Shown here in pieces: positions 1 through 7,625 of a stretch of 64,000 nt of DNA; the first letter of the stretch is position 1, and the number at the start of each line of letters is the position of its first letter. Both the position numbers and the translations under genes were made by a program. Under the pieces are notes generated by a model that saw only the letters and a list, made by a program, of their open reading frames with translations, ran no database searches and was not told the origin of the DNA. The stretch lies in contig JAWLAN010000010.1 in assembly GCA_041395385.1 (NCBI GenBank), forward strand, positions 1 through 64,000, in the 5' to 3' direction. This DNA is from JAJVHZ01 sp041395385. GTDB taxonomy: Bacteria; Pseudomonadota; Gammaproteobacteria; JAJPIJ01.

Positions 1-1
1 G

Positions 2-151
2 GTGCTGAACTTCGGCCTCCCGGACGTCATGCTGCAGCACGGCTCGCAGGACGACATGCGCAAGGAGGCCGGTTTCACGCGCGAGGAGCTGGTGCGCGCG
101 ATCAAATCCCGGCAGCAGGGCCGCGACGCGCGGGCCGTGCAGCTCGCCTGA
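2..151 (+). CDS. dxs: 1-deoxy-D-xylulose-5-phosphate synthase, C-terminal fragment (partial)
   Basis: Only the last 49 codons are in the window; the reading frame is open from base 2 to a TGA at 149-151. The peptide resembles the C-terminal end of DXS (a GLPD segment, then HGSQDDMRKEAGF), which in the family closes the transketolase C-terminal domain. DXS condenses pyruvate and glyceraldehyde-3-phosphate in the first step of the MEP isoprenoid pathway. A dxs copy beside squalene and hopanoid genes fits precursor supply. It converges on the aminotransferase gene that follows. The call rests on a short tail and on context, so it is probable rather than certain. Confidence 0.6.
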   Translation: MLNFGLPDVMLQHGSQDDMRKEAGFTREELVRAIKSRQQGRDARAVQLA

Positions 152-176
152 GCCGCGCCGGCCGGATCTCACCCCG

Positions 177-198
177 CGGAGCGGCGCCCGCCGCTCCG
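177..198. terminator. GC-rich inverted repeat between convergent genes
   Basis: A perfect 10-base inverted repeat (CGGAGCGGCG at 177-186, CGCCGCTCCG at 189-198) lies in the 52-base gap between the convergent stops at 151 and 204. The two-base spacer means about 9 pairs with a 4-base loop in practice. There is no convincing T-run on either side, so a bidirectional terminator is inferred from position and symmetry only. Confidence 0.4.
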
Positions 199-203
199 TT
201 CAG

Positions 204-1301
204 TCACCGCAACAGTTCTCCGACCGCCGCGACCAGGCGCTGCATGTCCGCGCCCGTGATCTCGCCCATGGTCGAGATCCGGAAGATCGACTTCGCGTAG
301 CTGCCCTGCCCGGAGTAGACGACGAAGCCGTGCGCCTTCAGGTGATCGTGCAGGCGCTCGTAGGTGACGTTGGCGGGCAGGTGGTAGCCGTTGAGCACGA
401 CCGAGGAGGCGCCTTCCGGCAGCAGCGGACGTACCCCCAGCGCGCCGAGCCCGGATCGCACCTGCTCGGCCAGTGCCTGGTAGCGCGCGCGGCGCGCGCG
501 CCAGCCGCCCTGTTCCTCGAACTCCGCCAGCGCCTCGGTCAGCGCGTAGAAGGTCTGCACCGACTGCGTGAACGGCGTGCCGCCCTTGTCCTGCTCGCGG
601 CAGTAGGTGGCGAGATCCAGGTACAGCGTGCGCTGCGGCGTGTCCTCCTCGTCGAGCGCGTCGCGGCGCGCGATGACGAAGGAGGTGCCGGGCACCCCGT
701 GCAGGCACTTGTTGGCGGTCGCCGCGCAGGCGGCGATGCCCCAGCCCTCGAAATCGAGCTCCTCGGCGCCGAAGCTGCTGACGGCATCCACGAGCAGGGT
801 CACCCGACGCTCGGCGCACAGGCGCGCGAGCGGTTCGATCGCGTTGAGCCGCCCGGTCGTGGTCTCGTGATGCACCAGGGCCAGGTGCGAGACATCCTGG
901 TGCTCGTCTAGCAGCGCGCGCAGGCGCGCGTTGTCGATCACCTCGCCCCACTTCAGTGTCATCGCGACGCTGGCTATGCCGTGGATGGCGGCGATCTTCG
1001 AGAGGCGTTCGCCGTAGACGCCGTTCTCGACGACCAGCATCTTGCTGTGGGCGGGGCCGAGGCTGGCGACCATCGCCTCCATCGCTGCGGTGCCGGAGCC
1101 GGTCATCAGGATGGCGGCGTAGCGCCTGGGGTCGAGATCGTAGACCCGCAGCAGCCGCTCGCGGATCGATCGCTGCAGCTCGGCGAATTCCGGCTCGCGA
1201 TGACAGAGATCGGGGCCGCCCATCGCCGCGCGCACGCGCGCGCTCAGCGTGACCGGTCCGGGATTGAGCAGCAGCAGCGGCCTGAGGTCGGGCTTGTTCA
1301 T
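204..1301 (-). CDS. phnW: 2-aminoethylphosphonate transaminase (PhnW/AepZ family)
   Basis: A 365-residue class-V fold-type I aminotransferase. The N-terminal LLNPGPVTLS segment and the HREPEF motif are typical of AEP transaminases, and the PLP lysine is in TANKCLHGVPG (about K198). PhnW interconverts 2-aminoethylphosphonate plus pyruvate with phosphonoacetaldehyde plus alanine. No phosphonatase (phnX) is visible, while PEP mutase and phosphonopyruvate decarboxylase lie just upstream, so it most likely runs in the biosynthetic direction, from phosphonoacetaldehyde to AEP. It is the last gene of the minus-strand phosphonate operon, 67 bases after the decarboxylase. Length is normal for the family. 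Confidence 0.9.
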   Translation of the reverse strand: MNKPDLRPLLLLNPGPVTLSARVRAAMGGPDLCHREPEFAELQRSIRERLLRVYDLDPRRYAAILMTGSGTAAMEAMVASLGPAHSKMLVVENGVYGERLSKIAAIHGIASVAMTLKWGEVIDNARLRALLDEHQDVSHLALVHHETTTGRLNAIEPLARLCAERRVTLLVDAVSSFGAEELDFEGWGIAACAATANKCLHGVPGTSFVIARRDALDEEDTPQRTLYLDLATYCREQDKGGTPFTQSVQTFYALTEALAEFEEQGGWRARRARYQALAEQVRSGLGALGVRPLLPEGASSVVLNGYHLPANVTYERLHDHLKAHGFVVYSGQGSYAKSIFRISTMGEITGADMQRLVAAVGELLR

Positions 1302-1368
1302 GTCGCGGTCGGGTATCCTTGGGTGGCGGGTCGCGTGGTCGCGGCGATGAGGAATACTGTCTACTCGC

Positions 1369-2520
1369 TCAGAACCGGCTGCCGATGTGCGACATCAGCC
1401 GCTCCAGCACCTGCGGCGGCGTCACCTTCGGCCGCGGCAGGTCCTCGATGGTGCCGGTGGCGATCTTCAGATGCGCGAACTTCGGACCGCTGTCGTCGGC
1501 CTGCAGCACGCGGTCGAGCACCCCGGCCTCCTCGCCGCTGACGCTCAGTCCGTAACCGCAGGCCTGCGCGATGGGGGCGAATCCCACGCCGGCGCTCACC
1601 GTCGCCTGCGCGCCGGTGGAATCGTGCGCCTCGTTGTCGAGCACGATGTGCACGAGATTGCCGGGACCGTAGGCGCCCAGCGTCGCGAAATTGCCCATGC
1701 GCATCAGCGCCGCGCCGTCGCCGTCGACCACGACCACCTTCTTGTCCGGCCTGGCCAGGGCCAGTCCGAGGCCCAGGGAGGAAGCACAGCCCATGGAACC
1801 GACCATGTAGAGCTGGTTGACGCGATCGTCCACGGCGTAGAGCTCGCGGCCCGTGTACCCGGTCGTGGCGATCACGATGGTGTCGGCGGTCGGGGTGAGG
1901 TCGACGAGGTGCCTGAGCGCCTCGTTGCGCGTGAGTCGCGGGGTCCTGCGCTGGGTATCGGCGTGCACGAGCCTGCCGGCGCGCGTCGGCAGGCCCGGCG
2001 TCTTCTTCTTCAGGGCATGCTTCTCGACGGTACCCTTCTGCATGATGAGCCCGTACGGCCGCCGCTCGCGTTCCATGTGGTCGCGGGCGCGCTGCAGCAC
2101 CGGCGCGATGTCCTGGGCGTGCATGGGGAAGGTCTCCCAGGGCACGCGCATGAGGTCGAACATCTCGCTGGTGATCTGCCCCATCAGCTCGTGCTGCGGC
2201 TCATCGTGCACGCCGGGCGCGCCGCGATGGGTGCAGATGATGAGCAGCGGGATGCGAAAGACGTAGCTCAGCGAGGTGATCGGGCTGACCGCGTTGCCGA
2301 GACCGGAGTTCTGCATCATGGCCACGGCGCGGCGGCCGCCGATGGCGGCGCCGCAGGCGGTGGCCAGGGCGTCGCCCTCGTTGGCCGAGGAGATGTAGCT
2401 GAGCTTCTCGTCGTTGATGACGTAGTTGATGAACGGCGTGAGGAAGGAACAGGGCACGCCGGCGTAGGTGCCGTAGCCCAGCGCGCGCGCGGCTTCGACG
2501 AATTCTTCGGCCTTGATCAT
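1369..2520 (-). CDS. ppd: Phosphonopyruvate decarboxylase
   Basis: A 383-residue TPP-dependent enzyme. The N-terminal half holds the TPP-activating glutamate in SSANEGDALA (about E48) and the characteristic THRGAPGVHDEPQH segment. The C-terminal half has the TPP/Mg motif VDGDGA (267-269) through LDNEAHDSTGAQ (295-304). It decarboxylates 3-phosphonopyruvate to phosphonoacetaldehyde, the irreversible step that pulls the unfavourable PEP mutase equilibrium forward. PYR and PP domains are on one intact polypeptide. It sits between PEP mutase, 438 bases upstream on the same strand, and the AEP transaminase, so the three core steps of AEP synthesis are consecutive. Confidence 0.93.
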   Translation of the reverse strand: MIKAEEFVEAARALGYGTYAGVPCSFLTPFINYVINDEKLSYISSANEGDALATACGAAIGGRRAVAMMQNSGLGNAVSPITSLSYVFRIPLLIICTHRGAPGVHDEPQHELMGQITSEMFDLMRVPWETFPMHAQDIAPVLQRARDHMERERRPYGLIMQKGTVEKHALKKKTPGLPTRAGRLVHADTQRRTPRLTRNEALRHLVDLTPTADTIVIATTGYTGRELYAVDDRVNQLYMVGSMGCASSLGLGLALARPDKKVVVVDGDGAALMRMGNFATLGAYGPGNLVHIVLDNEAHDSTGAQATVSAGVGFAPIAQACGYGLSVSGEEAGVLDRVLQADDSGPKFAHLKIATGTIEDLPRPKVTPPQVLERLMSHIGSRF

Positions 2521-2958
2521 GTTCTTTGACGCGGATTCTGCATGGCAGTGAATTGTTGGGTCGCTATTGTATTACTTAGCCCGACGTTGCGCGCGCCGGC
2601 GCCCTTTGCGTGATTGCTATTCCGTGTACGCCGGCCTTCAATGAAGTTGACGCCGTCTGTGCCTGATGGGCACGCTCGATGCGGAGAACTTTGACGGGCT
2701 ACAGACGGCGGTGCCGGGTATGTTTCCATGACCCTCGGCCGAATGGATGCGGCCGCGGAGCGTACATGGACGTATTCACAGCGTGTCATGGAAGCATACC
2801 CGGCATTGCCGTTTCGCGAATCCCGAATGCGCTCCGATCGCAGTTGCCGCGAACAGTCTTCGCACCACACGGGTAGGCTGTTACGCAGGCGAAGCACATG
2901 GTGCCCGGCGCCGCATCGGAGACCACGCCTGCATGAACGGCGACGACGCGTCGGCGGA
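2521..2958. other. 438-base intergenic region with a long hairpin, no convincing gene
   Basis: This gap separates the PEP mutase stop from the decarboxylase start in an otherwise tight operon. Open frames on both strands have Arg/Pro/Ser-rich translations without a domain, and I do not support any of them. The main content is the 30-pair inverted repeat listed separately at 2703-2814. The part next to the decarboxylase (2560-2580) is locally AT-richer. A second promoter for the two downstream genes could be here, but I found no clear -35/-10 pair. Confidence 0.6.
2703..2814 (+). repeat. Long inverted repeat / 30-bp RNA stem with 52-base loop
   Basis: Bases 2703-2732 pair with 2785-2814 in antiparallel fashion over 30 consecutive positions. 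On the plus strand, 26 are Watson-Crick pairs and four (2723/2794, 2711/2806, 2710/2807, 2704/2813) are G-U wobbles, so no position is unpaired. On the minus strand those four become A-C mismatches. The 52-base loop contains a further small CGGCC/GGCCG stem (2736-2740 with 2751-2755). It lies between pepM and ppd. It could be a structured RNA, an mRNA processing or attenuation element of the phosphonate operon, or a remnant of a small palindromic repeat. Confidence 0.8.
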
Positions 2959-4614
2959 CTAGGTGTTGCCCTGCGTGAAGTCGCCGGCCCGATCGAGATC
3001 CTCCAGCGAGTTCACGTCCAGCCAGTGACCGTTGATGTAGAGCACGCGCACGGGGCGGCCGCGCTGCACGAGGTGGTTGAGCACGTTCGGCAGGCCAAGG
3101 GAATGATAGTCGGGGCGCTGCTTCAGCTCCTCCAGCGCCTCGGCGAGCCACTGGCGGCCGGCACCGCGGACCCGCAGCATTCCGATCCATCGCCCGTGGC
3201 AGGGGCCGGGGCCGCTGCCCGCGTCCTTGTCGACGCGCTCGAGCGTCACGTCGCGGTCGATGACGGCGCGATCATCCGGCGCCGAGCACCAGGCATAGTC
3301 CGGCGAGCCGCTGACATGGTTGGCGGAGAGCGCGGAGTCGACCACCGTCACGATCTCGCCCTCGTGCTCCAGCGCATCGCGCAGGATATAGCTGCGGAAC
3401 AGCAGATCGCCGTAGAGGATCACCATGTTGTCGGCGAAATCCCCCCGCGCGCAGGCGAGCGAGGCCAGCTCGCCGGTGCTGGCGTACTCCTCGTTGACGG
3501 TCACCTTCACGCCGGGGACGTTGATGGCGTCGGCCCGGTAGCCGGCGACCACGGTGCTGTCGTTGATGCCCTGCTTCTTGAACTCCTCGACGAGCCGGCG
3601 CAGCAGCGGCTTGCCGCTGATCGGCAGCATCACCTTCGGGCGCGACTGCGTGAGCCTGTCGAGCTCCTCGCCGCGGCTGGCGGCAAGGACGATGGCCTGC
3701 ACGCGGCTCTGCGTCCCGCCGGCGTAGCGCAGCTCGGCCTCCTTCAGCTCATCGGCACCCTGCAGGCGGAAGATCTCGTTGACCGAAGCGATGCGGTCCT
3801 CGACGTTCAGCAGGCTCTCGGTCTCGCGCACCTCGGTGGCGACCGACTGCATGGCGGCCACGGCGGCGCGGACCATGTGGTTGGCCCAGATGACCAGGCT
3901 GACCCCGGCGCGGCGATACATCTCCACCGGCGTGGAGTAGTACTTGGTGGGGACGATCACGACGGGCGCGCGGTTTGCCCACTCCCTGGCGAAGGTGAGG
4001 ATCTCGTCCGGGCGCGACAGCTTGCTGTGGATGAGGATGGCGTCGGCGCCCGCCTGCCGGTAGGACTCGGCGCGGCGCAGCGCTTCCTTCATGTCCCATC
4101 CGGCGATCAGGGCCTCGATGCGCGCCACGATGCAGAAGTCGTCGTCGTGCTGGCTGTCCTTGCCGGCCTTGATCTTGCCGCAGAACTCGTCGACGTCGGC
4201 CAGCGGCTGGCGCTCGCCGTCGATGAAGCTGTTGGTCTTGGGAAACAGCTTGTCCTCGATGCACACCCCGGCCACGCCGCGCTGCTCGAGCTTGCGCACC
4301 AGCCGCCGCATGTTGTTGAAGTTGCCGTAGCCGGTATCGCCGTCGAGCAGGATGGGGATACGCGTGACGTCGGTCATGAACTCCAGCACGTCCACGACCT
4401 GCGTCCAGCTCGCCTCGTTGTTGTCGCGCACGCCGAACTGCGCGGAAAGGGCGAGCCCGCTGGCCCAGATGCCCTTGAAGCCGGCCTCCTCGACGACCCG
4501 CGCCGACAGGCCGTTGTGCGCCTCCATGATGAATTCCAGATCCGGCGACAGCAGCATGCGCCGCAGCTGCGCGGCCCGACTCAGGGGCGGATTGATGTTC
4601 TCGGGACTGTTCAC
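2959..4614 (-). CDS. pepM: Phosphoenolpyruvate phosphomutase fused to a nucleotidyltransferase domain
   Basis: A 551-residue two-domain protein. Residues 1 to about 290 are PEP mutase: the DGDTGYGN segment (91-98) and the diagnostic loop EDKLFPKTNS (120-129) separate true mutases from isocitrate-lyase-like relatives. It isomerises PEP to 3-phosphonopyruvate, making the C-P bond. Residues about 305-551 form an NTP-transferase (GT-A-like) domain with LTQSRPKVMLP (321-331) and a terminal WLDVNSLEDLDRA. Fusions of this type are thought to activate AEP as CMP-AEP. The usual glycine-rich nucleotide loop is altered here to AASRGEEL (311-318). The GTG start overlaps the preceding gene's stop (GTGA), which implies translational coupling. 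Confidence 0.92.
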   Translation of the reverse strand: MNSPENINPPLSRAAQLRRMLLSPDLEFIMEAHNGLSARVVEEAGFKGIWASGLALSAQFGVRDNNEASWTQVVDVLEFMTDVTRIPILLDGDTGYGNFNNMRRLVRKLEQRGVAGVCIEDKLFPKTNSFIDGERQPLADVDEFCGKIKAGKDSQHDDDFCIVARIEALIAGWDMKEALRRAESYRQAGADAILIHSKLSRPDEILTFAREWANRAPVVIVPTKYYSTPVEMYRRAGVSLVIWANHMVRAAVAAMQSVATEVRETESLLNVEDRIASVNEIFRLQGADELKEAELRYAGGTQSRVQAIVLAASRGEELDRLTQSRPKVMLPISGKPLLRRLVEEFKKQGINDSTVVAGYRADAINVPGVKVTVNEEYASTGELASLACARGDFADNMVILYGDLLFRSYILRDALEHEGEIVTVVDSALSANHVSGSPDYAWCSAPDDRAVIDRDVTLERVDKDAGSGPGPCHGRWIGMLRVRGAGRQWLAEALEELKQRPDYHSLGLPNVLNHLVQRGRPVRVLYINGHWLDVNSLEDLDRAGDFTQGNT

Positions 4615-5348
4615 GTCAGTTGCGGCAGTATCTTGGTGGCGGCTCGCTCGATGTCTTCGGGAAAATCAATCTCGACCCAGGGCGTGCCGGTGACGTCCTC
4701 GTAACCGAACTCGGCCGGCCGCTCCAGCAACAGGTCGCGGATCGCCTCCTCGTAGGGCTCTTCGCGGCGGCCGTCGCCGACGTATTCCTCGGTCTTGCGC
4801 GCCAGCCGCCGGGCCATGTCCTCCCCGAGGCGGAAAAAGCCCACCGATTCGCCGGCGAAGTCGTATTGTAGCCCCTCGGCGAGCTGCTTGCGGAACTCGA
4901 CCAGGGCGCCGGCGCGCACGCACAGCTTGACCGGCTCCAAACCGGGCTCGAAATCCCGGTCGAGCAGGAAGCAGTTCGGCATGGCGGTCTGCTGCAGCCG
5001 GTCCAGCAATGCCGGGTGACAGAGTACGTCGGCGTCCATCAGCAGCACGTCGCCGCCGGCATCGAGGTAGTGCCGCATCGACCACAGGCTGACGACGCTG
5101 CCCTCGCGATAGGCGGGGTTCAGCACGGTGGACACCCGCGTGGCATGACCGCTCGCCTCGATCGCCTCGCGCAGCATGCCGGCCTCGTAGCCGACGCAGA
5201 CGGCAATGTGCTCGATGCCGCGGCTGGCCAGATTCTCCAGGTGACGCTGCAGGAGCGATTTGCCGCCGAACGCGAGCAGGCTCTTCGGCCCCTGATGGGC
5301 GGCGGCGATGCGCCGGCCGTAGCCGGCGGCGAGGATGATGGCTCTCAT
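4611..5348 (-). CDS. Sugar-nucleotidyltransferase-like NTP transferase (stand-alone)
   Basis: A 245-residue NTP-transferase domain protein with an intact nucleotide loop, ILAAGYGRRI (5-14), followed by GPKSLL. It has a metal-binding LMDADVL and a terminal WVEIDFPEDIERA. The frame is open further upstream, but the ATG at 5348 places the domain at the very N-terminus as usual, and the upstream extension is only heptamer repeat. The family makes NDP- or CMP-activated sugars, cholines or phosphonates. Coupled translation with PEP mutase suggests cytidylylation of AEP or a derivative. It is the second NTP-transferase domain in this operon, so one of the two may use another substrate. Confidence 0.85.
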   Translation of the reverse strand: MRAIILAAGYGRRIAAAHQGPKSLLAFGGKSLLQRHLENLASRGIEHIAVCVGYEAGMLREAIEASGHATRVSTVLNPAYREGSVVSLWSMRHYLDAGGDVLLMDADVLCHPALLDRLQQTAMPNCFLLDRDFEPGLEPVKLCVRAGALVEFRKQLAEGLQYDFAGESVGFFRLGEDMARRLARKTEEYVGDGRREEPYEEAIRDLLLERPAEFGYEDVTGTPWVEIDFPEDIERAATKILPQLT

Positions 5349-5361
5349 CGGACGATTATCC

Positions 5362-5415
5362 GTGGATCGTGATTGGTGATTCGTGACTGGTGATTGGCGA
5401 TGGGTGATTGGCGAG
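5362..5415. repeat. Degenerate heptamer tandem repeat (GTGATTG units)
   Basis: Seven to eight imperfect copies of a 7-base unit run head to tail. From 5369 they read GTGATTG, GTGATTC, GTGACTG, GTGATTG, GCGATGG, GTGATTG, GCGAG, preceded by GTGGATC. The repeat lies in the 115-base gap between the oxygenase and the NTP transferase. It looks like a slippage-prone microsatellite; similar short repeats occur between genes in other gammaproteobacteria. Confidence 0.8.
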
Positions 5416-5463
5416 CATAATGCATCGGGGCGGGTCAGGCCGCCGCTGCCCGATCGCCGCCGC

Positions 5464-6231
5464 TCACTGCTTGCCGACCACCCGTCCGAACACCTGGCGG
5501 AAGCCGAAATAGGCCACCGCATCCTTCATGTCGGAGACGAAGCGGCCGAAGGCGCTCATCCTGGCGCTGGTGAGGTATTCGAGCGTCAACGCGATGCGCT
5601 CCTCGTTCTCGCCCGCCGGCGTGACCCGATGCCACAGCTTGTCGCCGTTGAAGATGACGAACGTGCCGGGGGTGAGCGCGATGCCGTGGTGCTCGCTCGG
5701 GCGATCCTTGCGGCCGCGGTACAGCTCGAACTCGAGCCTGCAGCTGGAGCGATCGACCAGGCCGAAAAGGACCGTGTAGCGCGCGCCCTTGTAGTACGAC
5801 GTGTCGTAGTGCCAGCCGATGTGATCGCCGGGCTGCGTGTAGTAGTACAGCGCGTAGGTGTGCGGGTCATTGGCCGGGCAGGGCAGCAGATCCACGCCCG
5901 TCAGCGCCTTGAGGAAATCCGTCAGCGCCCTGGAGCGGTACAGCTCGGGAAACTCCGGCGCGAGCCGATCCAGATCGAAACGGCTGACGCTGCCGCCCTT
6001 CTTGTGACCGGGCAGGTAGTTGCGGTTCACGCTGCGACGCACCCGCGGCAGCGCCGCGAGCAGCGCGTCGGCGACGGTCTTCGGCAGGAAGTTCTCGATG
6101 ACCAGCGCCTCGTCCTGTTCCAGGAACCTGCGCCGGAGCGAGGCGACGTCAAGGCTGCGAATGTGCGCGTCGAGCGCGGCGTCGATGTCGGTCATGCCGT
6201 TGCGTGCCCTTATGTCAGGTTGCGCCGCCAA
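5464..6231 (-). CDS. 2OG-Fe(II) oxygenase, HxD...H type
   Basis: A 255-residue protein with the double-stranded beta-helix signature of prolyl-4-hydroxylase-like 2-oxoglutarate/iron(II) oxygenases. The likely facial triad is H141 and D143 (GWHYDTSYYKG) and H201 (KLWHRVTP), with R212 (EERIAL) as the 2OG-binding arginine. The Asp is present, so hydroxylation is more likely than halogenation. A start at 6195 (MTDIDAAL) is also possible; the listed start overlaps the preceding gene's 3' end by 17 bases. Within a phosphonate operon it may hydroxylate AEP or the lipid carrying it, but the substrate cannot be read from sequence. Confidence 0.8.
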   Translation of the reverse strand: MAAQPDIRARNGMTDIDAALDAHIRSLDVASLRRRFLEQDEALVIENFLPKTVADALLAALPRVRRSVNRNYLPGHKKGGSVSRFDLDRLAPEFPELYRSRALTDFLKALTGVDLLPCPANDPHTYALYYYTQPGDHIGWHYDTSYYKGARYTVLFGLVDRSSCRLEFELYRGRKDRPSEHHGIALTPGTFVIFNGDKLWHRVTPAGENEERIALTLEYLTSARMSAFGRFVSDMKDAVAYFGFRQVFGRVVGKQ

Positions 6232-6838
6232 CTGAATCTCGGCGATCCCAGCGGCGGTACTCGATGATGGTCCACGTCAGGTAGCCCAGGGTGCCCAGGG
6301 CGTACGGCACGAAGAAGTACAGCAGGCCGAGCGTCCAGGTGATGGGACCGATGAGGTAGATGAAGTCCTCCAGCTCGAAGCCGCGGAAGTAGGGATGCTT
6401 CCATGCCTGCTTGCCCCAGCGCTGGTCGAGCCGCAGCCGCAGCCGCAGGATGAACGGGTTCGACAGGCCCGCGGCCAGGCCCAGCAGCAGGCCGGCGGCG
6501 CCGAGCTGCCCGTGCCACTGTCCGATACCGATGCCGCAGAACAACAGCGTGTAATTGAGTCCGCCGACGATGAAGTCGAGCTTGTGGCCGAGGTGGCTGG
6601 TCTTGCCGGACTGGCGGGCGAGTTCGCCGTCGGTGTGATCGGTGAACACCGCCAGCATGTAGATGCCGGCGGCGAGATTCACGTGCGCCGGCCCGCCGAA
6701 CGCGAAGGTGGCAGAGGCAATGACGCCGAAGAGCAGGCTCAGGGCCGTCAGGTGGTTGGGGTGCACCGGCGTGTGGATGAGAGGGCGCACGAGCCAGCGC
6801 GCCAGGCGCTGATCGTAGGGCAGTTCGAGCTGTGACAT
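6215..6838 (-). CDS. CDP-alcohol phosphatidyltransferase-family membrane protein, atypical active site
   Basis: A 207-residue polytopic protein of the family that transfers a phospho- or phosphono-alcohol from a CDP- or CMP-activated donor. The signature D-x2-DG-x2-AR-x8-G-x3-D-x3-D is present as DHTDGELAR (67-75), G84 and D88, but the final aspartate, expected at 92, is glycine (LDFIVGG). I chose the ATG at 6838 because PYDQRLARWLVRPL then aligns with the N-terminus of the second family member in this window (KPWDAMLAARLVAPL), and because a promoter lies at 6948-6976, which an earlier start would overlap. It is probably the first gene of the phosphonate operon. Transfer of an AEP headgroup to a lipid is the inferred role. 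Confidence 0.82.
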   Translation of the reverse strand: MSQLELPYDQRLARWLVRPLIHTPVHPNHLTALSLLFGVIASATFAFGGPAHVNLAAGIYMLAVFTDHTDGELARQSGKTSHLGHKLDFIVGGLNYTLLFCGIGIGQWHGQLGAAGLLLGLAAGLSNPFILRLRLRLDQRWGKQAWKHPYFRGFELEDFIYLIGPITWTLGLLYFFVPYALGTLGYLTWTIIEYRRWDRRDSVGGAT

Positions 6839-6947
6839 GGCGGATGGCGGTCGCGTCGCGAAGGCTGCACTCCGGGGTGTCCGGACCCGCGCGGCAGCGC
6901 GCCGCATGGTCCGCCCGCCCGGTTTCGTTATGGCGTAAGCGGCCGTC

Positions 6948-6976
6948 TTTATACCCGTGCGGACCAATTCATTCAA
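6948..6976 (-). promoter_or_regulatory. Sigma70-like promoter of the phosphonate operon
   Basis: On the minus strand, TTGAAT (6976-6971) and TATAAA (6953-6948) are separated by exactly 17 bases. Transcription would start near 6941, leaving roughly 100 bases of leader before the ATG at 6838. It is the best promoter match upstream of the run of minus-strand phosphonate genes. Confidence 0.65.
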
Positions 6977-7095
6977 CAGCGGCGGTCAAGCCCTGGCCTC
7001 CGCCGCGGGCGCAGGCGGCGCGGGTCGGTCCAGTCGCGCCGCAACACGCCGGCCGGCGCGTTGACCAGGTCAAAATCCGTGGTGCCTCGCGGCCA

Positions 7096-7512
7096 TCAGG
7101 CGAGCCGGTCCGGCCCGCCATCGGCGTGGCGGGGCAGGCGGTCGTCGACCTGCAGCCAGGGGATCTGGCTCATGGTCCAGATGTGGTATTGCGGGGGCAG
7201 CGAGGAGGGGTCGTCGAGACTGGCGATGGTGATGTCGACGTGCGCGGGGTTGTGCTGGCTGCGAAAGCTGATGGGGGTCCCGCACCGGGCGCAGAAATGC
7301 CGGAGTGCGTGCGCCGAGGAGGCATATGCCCGCGGCTCGCCGGCGGTGATGGTCAGGCAGTCCGCCGCGAAGGTCGCCCACGCGACCATCGGTGCGCCGG
7401 TGGCGCGCTGGCAGATCCGGCAGTGGCAATACCCGCAATCCACCGGCTCGCCGCTGACGCTGTAGCGCACTGCGCCGCAAAGGCATCCGCCTTTCAGGAT
7501 TCGATCGCCCAT
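7096..7512 (-). CDS. GFA/CENP-V family zinc protein
   Basis: A 138-residue protein with the fold of glutathione-dependent formaldehyde-activating enzyme. Zinc-ligand cysteines are in GGCLCGAVRY, GYCHCRICQRATG and RHFCARCGTPISF. Most family members have no proven function; the name comes from Paracoccus Gfa, whose enzymatic role is disputed. It ends ahead of the phosphonate-operon promoter and is transcribed divergently from hpnL. A functional link to phosphonates is not evident. The zinc-site pattern makes the family assignment secure. Confidence 0.85.
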   Translation of the reverse strand: MGDRILKGGCLCGAVRYSVSGEPVDCGYCHCRICQRATGAPMVAWATFAADCLTITAGEPRAYASSAHALRHFCARCGTPISFRSQHNPAHVDITIASLDDPSSLPPQYHIWTMSQIPWLQVDDRLPRHADGGPDRLA

Positions 7513-7625
7513 ACGCCGATCATAGCCGCAGTCCCGCGCAGACGCGGAGCGGCCGGAGCCGATGATCCTGAACGCGCCCGTCCGCGGCGGCGGCGGGGGG
7601 CGGGAGTTCCCTGTACACTTGCGCG

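Noticed and set aside
330..911. 193-residue plus-strand open frame inside the AEP transaminase gene
   Set aside because: It is the complementary-strand shadow of a clear aminotransferase and has Arg/Val/His-rich composition without a domain.
2517..2897. 126-residue minus-strand frame between pepM and ppd
   Set aside because: No domain, odd composition, overlaps the long hairpin, and there is no ribosome binding site that supports a start.
2728..4704. 658-residue plus-strand frame covering the PEP mutase gene
   Set aside because: Antisense shadow of the fusion gene; its translation is His/Asp/Ala/Leu-rich and unstructured, and the minus-strand product has clear family motifs.
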